Shown: piece by piece, positions 59,651 through 64,000 of the stretch
How positions within the stretch are numbered: the stretch's first letter is position 1
Layout: the number at the start of each line of letters is the position of its first letter
DNA from: Butyrivibrio proteoclasticus
GTDB taxonomy: Bacteria > Bacillota > Clostridia > Lachnospirales > Lachnospiraceae
Assembly: GCF_900115735.1 (NCBI RefSeq)
Contig: NZ_FOXO01000010.1
Coordinates: 63,694 to 127,693 of the forward strand
DNA: 64,000 bases
Direction of reading: 5' to 3'
Position numbers and translations under genes: made by a program
The notes under the pieces: model-generated
The model's database searches: none
Told to the model about the DNA's origin: nothing
Seen by the model: only the letters and a program-made list of their open reading frames with translations

Positions 59651-60406
59651 ATGAAAAAAATAGAGTATATATATGAAGACAACGACATAATAGTATGTCA
59701 TAAACCAGCAGGGATTGCCACGGAAGGAGCAGGTCCCGGTAAAATGGACCTTGTAAGTCAGGTAAGAAACTACCTCACAAGGAAAAACAGACAGGAAGGC
59801 AGCAGAGGTCCTGCTTATGTGGGAAGCGTCTATAGACTTGATCAGCCCGTAGAGGGTGTTGTTGTAATGGGCAAAAATAAAAAAGCAACATCAAGTCTCG
59901 CAGAGCAGATAAAAAAGCACACTACAGATAAGTATTACTATGCTCTTTGTTATGGAAATGTGGAACCAAGGGAAGGACATGTGGAAAACTATCTTGGCAG
60001 AAGAGAAGATAGTGGATTAGCAGCTATCTTTTCTGATGATGAAAAAGATACTCTTAATGAAAGCACTATTACTAGCCGAGATGGTGAGAAGATACGGCTT
60101 ATAAACGGTGATGTGAAAAAAGCTGCCCTTGATTATGAAGTAGTATCTACCGGTAAGGAGACAACTCTTTTGAGAATCAAGCTAATGACCGGAAGATTTC
60201 ATCAGATCAGAGTTCAAATGGCAGGCCTTGGCTATCCTATTGTTGGAGATGTCAAATATGGGAACGAAGAGTCACTGCAGTATACAGAAGAAAATGGCAT
60301 AAAGACAGTATGTCTTGCCTGTTATAAATTTGGATTTAAGCATCCGACAACAAGAAAAAAAGTCTTTTTTGAAATTAAACCGGGATTCATAGACCATGAG
60401 AACTAA
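59651..60406 (+). CDS. RluA-family pseudouridine synthase
   Basis: 251 aa. Isomerises uridine in rRNA or tRNA. Catalytic Asp64 in VYRLDQPVEGVVVMGK, followed by the RFHQIRVQMAGLGYPIVGD segment. There is no S4 domain, as in RluA/TruC-like members; the exact RNA site is unknown. The usual T/S after RLDxx is replaced by P-V-E, a common variant. Its last codons overlap the next gene. Confidence 0.9.
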   Translation: MKKIEYIYEDNDIIVCHKPAGIATEGAGPGKMDLVSQVRNYLTRKNRQEGSRGPAYVGSVYRLDQPVEGVVVMGKNKKATSSLAEQIKKHTTDKYYYALCYGNVEPREGHVENYLGRREDSGLAAIFSDDEKDTLNESTITSRDGEKIRLINGDVKKAALDYEVVSTGKETTLLRIKLMTGRFHQIRVQMAGLGYPIVGDVKYGNEESLQYTEENGIKTVCLACYKFGFKHPTTRKKVFFEIKPGFIDHEN

Positions 60407-61820
60407 GATTCTAAAAATATTTTCAACTATACATGTGATAATGCTGTGCTCCATTCTGCCTTTGTATATGGAGCAGGGTTATTATAAACTTGGCGAGGCA
60501 AAAGGAAGAATGTACATGTTAATTGGCGGAGTATTTATCCTTATAGCCTCTTTTCTTGTTGGATTAACCAGAAAAAGTGAAGGTGTTCATGACATTCTTT
60601 TAAGATCACTTTTTTTAACAAATCTCGTAACAATGCTTTTTTCCTGCGACATAAAAACATCTTTTCTTGGTATGGAGGGATGGAGAATAGGTTTTTTGAC
60701 TACTGCGATAATGATCCTTGATTGCTATTTTCTTACTAAAGGCCTCTATGTAGATGAGTATGTTTTTGCAGCAGTCTTTATAACACCGTTTCTTATATTT
60801 ATTATTGGATCACTTGGAAGGTTCGGTATTTATCCGATTGAAATTTATGGAAGTAACGCATCTTTTCTTGCAACCATTGGAAACATCAACTGGTATGTGG
60901 GATTCTTATCTATATTTGTTCCGGCAGGTGTAGGATTATCATATCTTCAAAGGCCCGGAAGCAATAGTTTTTATGCATGCAGTTTATACACTGTGGCAGG
61001 GCTAATGGCACTTTTACTACAGGGAGCTGACAGCGGACTTCTTGTAATACTTGGTACTTATGGACTGTTACTGTTTTTTTCTCTTTCAGATAGAGCGTCG
61101 TTTCACAGGTTTCTGGTTCAGATTTTTACATTTGGATTGTCTGCAGAGATAGTCAATCTTATAATGCTCGTTAATTCCAAAGCTTATAATTATGAAGGGA
61201 ATGTGCTAATTTCCCTGTGCAGTAATCACATAGGGATTGTTATTATTGCGGCATCATTTTTCTTATATAGATTGTCGGCTTTTCTGGATGAAATAGATTT
61301 TTTGTGGAAAAAGACCCTGTACAGGAGAGTCTTTTGTGGATTAGTTTTGGCTCTTGCTGTAGTTTGTACAGTAGTAATTATTGATGGCAGGATACCTTAC
61401 AATTTCGGAAATGGCAGACTTTTTATCTGGCAGATTTCTTTAGATATGTTCCTTAATCTGTCATCTTGGCAAAAGATATTTGGAGTAGGTCAGGATTGCT
61501 ACTTTTCATATGCTTATCACAACCCGATGTGGGCAGATTCTCTTTTGAATGTTCTTGAGGGCAACAGGCTTACAAACGCTCACTGCGAACTTTTGACAAT
61601 TCTGATAGAAAGAGGAATCGTAGGAGCAACTCTATACTATGGATTTATCGGATACTCATTGAAAAAAATAATAAAAAAGGAGCCAGCAGCTATCATCTGC
61701 TCACTCCCTATAATTTCATATTTGCTTAACAGCGTTGTGTCTTTTTCCACAACTGTATCCACAACATTCCTATTCATGACTATTGGAATAGGTCTTTCTC
61801 TTAAGTCAGCTCAGGAATAG
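60396..61820 (+). CDS. O-antigen-ligase/Wzy-like polytopic membrane protein
   Basis: 474 aa with about 11-12 membrane segments. A larger external loop carries GVGQDCYFSYAYHN and NRLTNAHCELLTILIERGIVG, which resemble the Wzy_C/O-antigen ligase signature (NAHNxxLE-like). In Firmicutes such proteins polymerise or attach surface glycans. No glycosyltransferase genes adjoin. It overlaps the pseudouridine synthase gene at the start and the convergent gene by 20 bp at the end. Confidence 0.75.
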   Translation: MRTKILKIFSTIHVIMLCSILPLYMEQGYYKLGEAKGRMYMLIGGVFILIASFLVGLTRKSEGVHDILLRSLFLTNLVTMLFSCDIKTSFLGMEGWRIGFLTTAIMILDCYFLTKGLYVDEYVFAAVFITPFLIFIIGSLGRFGIYPIEIYGSNASFLATIGNINWYVGFLSIFVPAGVGLSYLQRPGSNSFYACSLYTVAGLMALLLQGADSGLLVILGTYGLLLFFSLSDRASFHRFLVQIFTFGLSAEIVNLIMLVNSKAYNYEGNVLISLCSNHIGIVIIAASFFLYRLSAFLDEIDFLWKKTLYRRVFCGLVLALAVVCTVVIIDGRIPYNFGNGRLFIWQISLDMFLNLSSWQKIFGVGQDCYFSYAYHNPMWADSLLNVLEGNRLTNAHCELLTILIERGIVGATLYYGFIGYSLKKIIKKEPAAIICSLPIISYLLNSVVSFSTTVSTTFLFMTIGIGLSLKSAQE

Positions 61821-62286
61821 AAATAGAATCATCAAGCTCATGGAAGAAAGTTCTGGTTTCAACTATTCCAAAAAGAGCTTCCTTATACTCAAAAAGAAAT
61901 CTTTCATTGATATTCTCTTTTCCGTACATCATAACTCTGCCCATATAGGCATTCAGGATTGAAACATAGCGTTTATCCTGATTAAACATCTTAATGATTT
62001 CGTCTTTCCTTCTGCGAGGATGCTTTGAAGCAAACTTGCGGATATCAAGCTGAAGATCTACAGGCATTTCTTTCTCCCTCTCTTGAACAGCATGTAGAAT
62101 CTCATCATAAGTGTCATCATCGATCTTTTCAAATCGATCCGTAAACTCAAGACAACAGGCATTATCAGGCAGATGAAGCCTTACCCTGTCTTCTCCGTAA
62201 ACATCTTCAATTTCTGCAACAACCTTTGGAATTGCAGGTTTTCCGTTGTAATCAAGAATGATTACCTTATCTCCCTTTTTGTACAT
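61801..62286 (-). CDS. Unrecognised 161-aa protein with SH3-like N-terminus
   Basis: Residues 1-55 (MYKKGDKVIILDYNGKPAI) look like a small beta-barrel (CarD/KOW-type) and the rest is helical and charged (KFASKHPRRRKDEIIKMF). No signal peptide or membrane segment. ATG 62286 has GGAGG five bases upstream; GTG 62292 is less likely. It overlaps the convergent membrane protein gene by 20 bp. I cannot assign a function; RNA polymerase or nucleic acid binding is only suggested by the barrel. Confidence 0.75.
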   Translation of the reverse strand: MYKKGDKVIILDYNGKPAIPKVVAEIEDVYGEDRVRLHLPDNACCLEFTDRFEKIDDDTYDEILHAVQEREKEMPVDLQLDIRKFASKHPRRRKDEIIKMFNQDKRYVSILNAYMGRVMMYGKENINERFLFEYKEALFGIVETRTFFHELDDSISIPELT

Positions 62287-62343
62287 AGACACCTCCCCCT
62301 TTAGTGATAAGAAAACAATTGATGTAATTAGGTGTTACTTAAT

Positions 62344-62352
62344 GACATTATA
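62344..62352 (-). promoter_or_regulatory. Promoter of the 161-aa gene
   Basis: On the minus strand TGCTATAAT gives an extended -10 with perfect TATAAT (62347-62352), about 60 bp before the start; no clear -35. Confidence 0.5.
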
Positions 62353-62366
62353 GCATAAATAATCAT

Positions 62367-62405
62367 GCGAAAAAGACCTTGGCTACGGGCTTTTTGCGAT
62401 TTTTT
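62367..62405. terminator. Hairpin with T-run in the divergent region
   Basis: AAAAAGACC pairs imperfectly with GGGCTTTTT and the plus strand continues with ATTTTTTATT. It lies between the divergent 161-aa gene and the VTC gene and could be a leader attenuator for the latter; no riboswitch was recognised. Confidence 0.45.
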
Positions 62406-62512
62406 ATTAAGAATTTATAAACTATAAATCGTTTTAAGTTATTTTTAGGTTTCAATTTTAGAATGGCATCATAAGATAAAACATCACATAGAGAAAGAAA
62501 TGGAGAAAAATC

Positions 62513-63292
62513 ATGGCAGGTTTCAAAGATGTATTTCAGAGAATCGAAGTTAAATATTTGCTGGATGATATTCAATACAATGAGCTTATGAAAAGGCTTG
62601 AAGGAATGGCTGCTATAGACAGCTATGGAGAGACCTCCATTTTAAATATATATTTTGACACTCCGGATTTTAAGCTTATCGAAAGATCACTTGAAAAACC
62701 AAAGTACAAGGAAAAGTTAAGGCTTCGTACTTACGGCGTTGCAAGTGATGACACAAATGCTTTTATAGAGATCAAGAAAAAATATGCAGGAGTCGTCTAC
62801 AAAAGAAGAATCTCAATGCCTTATGCCAAAGCAATTGATTACCTCGTAAATGGAAAGGAAATTGAAAACAAAACACAGATCTCAAATGAGATTGATTATT
62901 TCCTCAAGTACTACAAAGGAATCAGACCGGCAATGGCTATCTCTTATGACAGAATAGCAATGGCAGGCATTTCAGATCCGGATCTTAGGATCACATTTGA
63001 TAGAAATATCAGATGGAGGACAGAGAATTTAAGCCTTTCACAAGGAAATGTTGGAAAAGATATTTTACTTCCGGGACAGCACCTTATGGAGCTTAAGATT
63101 GCAGGAGCTATGTCAATGGAACTTGCAAGAATTCTCGACGAACTTAATATCAGAAAGATTTCTTTTTCCAAATATGGAAGAGGGTATCTCGAATATATGT
63201 ATGGACAGACCAATGAAATGATCATGAATGGCATAGTACCTGATCAGAAAAAAGAGGAATCAAACGTGGCCGTGTTTCGCAAAGCAGTCTAA
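62513..63292 (+). CDS. VTC-domain polyphosphate polymerase-like protein
   Basis: 259 aa. Tunnel-fold enzyme related to the yeast VTC4 catalytic domain, which makes polyphosphate from ATP. Basic and acidic strand motifs RIEVKYLL, YKEKLRLRTYG, IEIKKKYAGVVYKRRI, and ELKIAG match this fold. It is soluble. The ribosome site GGAG lies eight bases before the ATG. The next gene encodes a DUF4956 membrane protein, a common companion. Confidence 0.88.
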   Translation: MAGFKDVFQRIEVKYLLDDIQYNELMKRLEGMAAIDSYGETSILNIYFDTPDFKLIERSLEKPKYKEKLRLRTYGVASDDTNAFIEIKKKYAGVVYKRRISMPYAKAIDYLVNGKEIENKTQISNEIDYFLKYYKGIRPAMAISYDRIAMAGISDPDLRITFDRNIRWRTENLSLSQGNVGKDILLPGQHLMELKIAGAMSMELARILDELNIRKISFSKYGRGYLEYMYGQTNEMIMNGIVPDQKKEESNVAVFRKAV

Positions 63293-63324
63293 ACAAAAGG
63301 ATAATTGGAAGGAGATTATATAAA

Positions 63325-64000
63325 ATGACAACACAGACAGATTTAATTTTTGGATCAATTTTTACAAACGGAACAATAACAGGAGCAACATTTCTTATAG
63401 CAACCCTTTGTTCCCTGGCGATAGGTATTTTCATCGCTTTCATGTATACGATAAAGAACAGCTATTCAAAGAGCTTTATCTTAACACTTTCATTACTTCC
63501 GGCAATTGTTGGAGTGGTTATCATGATGGTTAACGGAAATGTTGGCGCAGGTGTCGCAGTAGCGGGAGCCTTCTCACTTGTAAGATTCCGTTCAGCACCT
63601 GGTTCAGGAAAAGAAATCGCGATTATCTTCCTGGCTATGGCTGTAGGCCTTGCAACAGGTATGGGATATATCGGACTTGCAGCAATTTTTGCAGTTATCA
63701 TTTCAGTAGCTAATCTTATTCTTTCAAACTGCAGCTTTGGTGAGGGTGCTAATGAAGAAAAGACAGTAAAGATAACTGTTCCGGAGAGTCTCGATTTTGA
63801 AGGGATTTTTGATGACATATTTGAGAGATATACAACAAAGGCCGAGCTTCAGGAAGTTAAGACATCAGGAATGGGAAGCCTCTATAAGCTTAACTACAAA
63901 GTTGCTATGAGAGAAAAAGCTTCAACTAAAGGAATGATCGATGAAATCCGTCAGAGAAACGGAAACCTTGAGATTACATGTTCAAGACCGGTTGCAGTAA
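63325..64000 (+). CDS. DUF4956-family membrane protein (partial, runs off window)
   Basis: The first 225 codons are present and no stop occurs before base 64000. Three to four membrane segments (about 12-120), with GAGVAVAGAFSLVRFRSAPG between them, then a cytosolic domain (EEKTVKITVPESLDFEGIF). GGAAGGAG is the ribosome site before ATG 63325. It follows the VTC gene by 32 nt. Function unknown; membrane partner of VTC-like polymerase is likely. Confidence 0.88.
   Translation, partial: MTTQTDLIFGSIFTNGTITGATFLIATLCSLAIGIFIAFMYTIKNSYSKSFILTLSLLPAIVGVVIMMVNGNVGAGVAVAGAFSLVRFRSAPGSGKEIAIIFLAMAVGLATGMGYIGLAAIFAVIISVANLILSNCSFGEGANEEKTVKITVPESLDFEGIFDDIFERYTTKAELQEVKTSGMGSLYKLNYKVAMREKASTKGMIDEIRQRNGNLEITCSRPVAV

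Noticed and set aside
62300..62512. Cyclic di-GMP or other riboswitch upstream of the VTC gene
   Set aside because: Only a simple imperfect hairpin with T-run is visible; no conserved riboswitch core was recognised.

Overview
The window is a low-GC Firmicute chromosome segment centred on the replication origin. Its gene families (DUF3881- and DUF4446-like proteins beside parAB and serS, a DUF3160 lipoprotein, VTC plus DUF4956, a GH51 arabinofuranosidase, reverse rubrerythrin) suggest a plant-polysaccharide-degrading anaerobe of the Lachnospiraceae, of Butyrivibrio or Pseudobutyrivibrio type. That assignment is inferred from family recognition, not from a search. Most genes point away from the origin at about 25.6-27.8 kb: minus strand to its left, plus strand to its right.

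Left arm. At 1-10 kb there is a PAS-GGDEF protein, then a six-gene minus-strand locus: a sensory lipoprotein, a YesM-type kinase, an AraC-type response regulator, a transport binding protein, a fused two-half permease and an ATPase with a large insertion. The first three resemble the HptA-HptS-HptR hexose-phosphate sensing triad and the last three an FbpABC/AfuABC-type importer. An attenuator-like hairpin and four consecutive stem-loops separate parts of the locus. At 10-13 kb lies a plus-strand patch on the lagging side: tRNA-Arg(CCT), a large nested inverted repeat, a hipBA toxin-antitoxin pair with the promoter inside a palindrome, an easily missed 46-aa ORF and an SPL-type radical SAM gene. 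At 13-18.6 kb, reading toward smaller coordinates, are parA, parB, a DUF4446-like gene, serS, a DUF3881-like gene and deoD, with two perfect parS sites upstream of parA. At 18.6-25.6 kb is the classical origin-proximal operon rpmH-rnpA-yidD-yidC-jag-mnmE-mnmG-rsmG.

Origin and right arm. DnaA boxes flank dnaA on both sides, as in a bipartite origin, followed by dnaN, an S4-domain gene, recF, gyrB and gyrA. A second GGDEF protein with a periplasmic-binding-like N-terminus sits 7 nt after gyrA. Then come an exonuclease III, an AEC transporter, an alpha/beta hydrolase (minus), a GH51 arabinofuranosidase, a MATE exporter, an anion permease, surE, an MBOAT acyltransferase with an SGNH-like partner, murG, and a DUF3160 lipoprotein translationally coupled to a membrane-anchored CapA-type protein. 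A minus-strand block (rpiR-type regulator, luxS, mtnN) recycles S-adenosylhomocysteine. It is followed by reverse rubrerythrin, pgi, a cytosolic GH43-like glycosidase, a two-component system, a pseudouridine synthase, an O-antigen-ligase-like membrane protein, an unrecognised 161-aa protein, and a VTC polyphosphate-polymerase-like gene with a DUF4956 membrane protein that runs off the end.

No CRISPR array, rRNA, transposase or prophage structural gene was seen. The least explained parts are the transporter ATPase insertion with its hairpin array, the tRNA-Arg/hipBA/46-aa ORF/radical-SAM patch, the sensor-GGDEF gene in the gyrase operon, the MBOAT/SGNH pair and the DUF3160/CapA pair.
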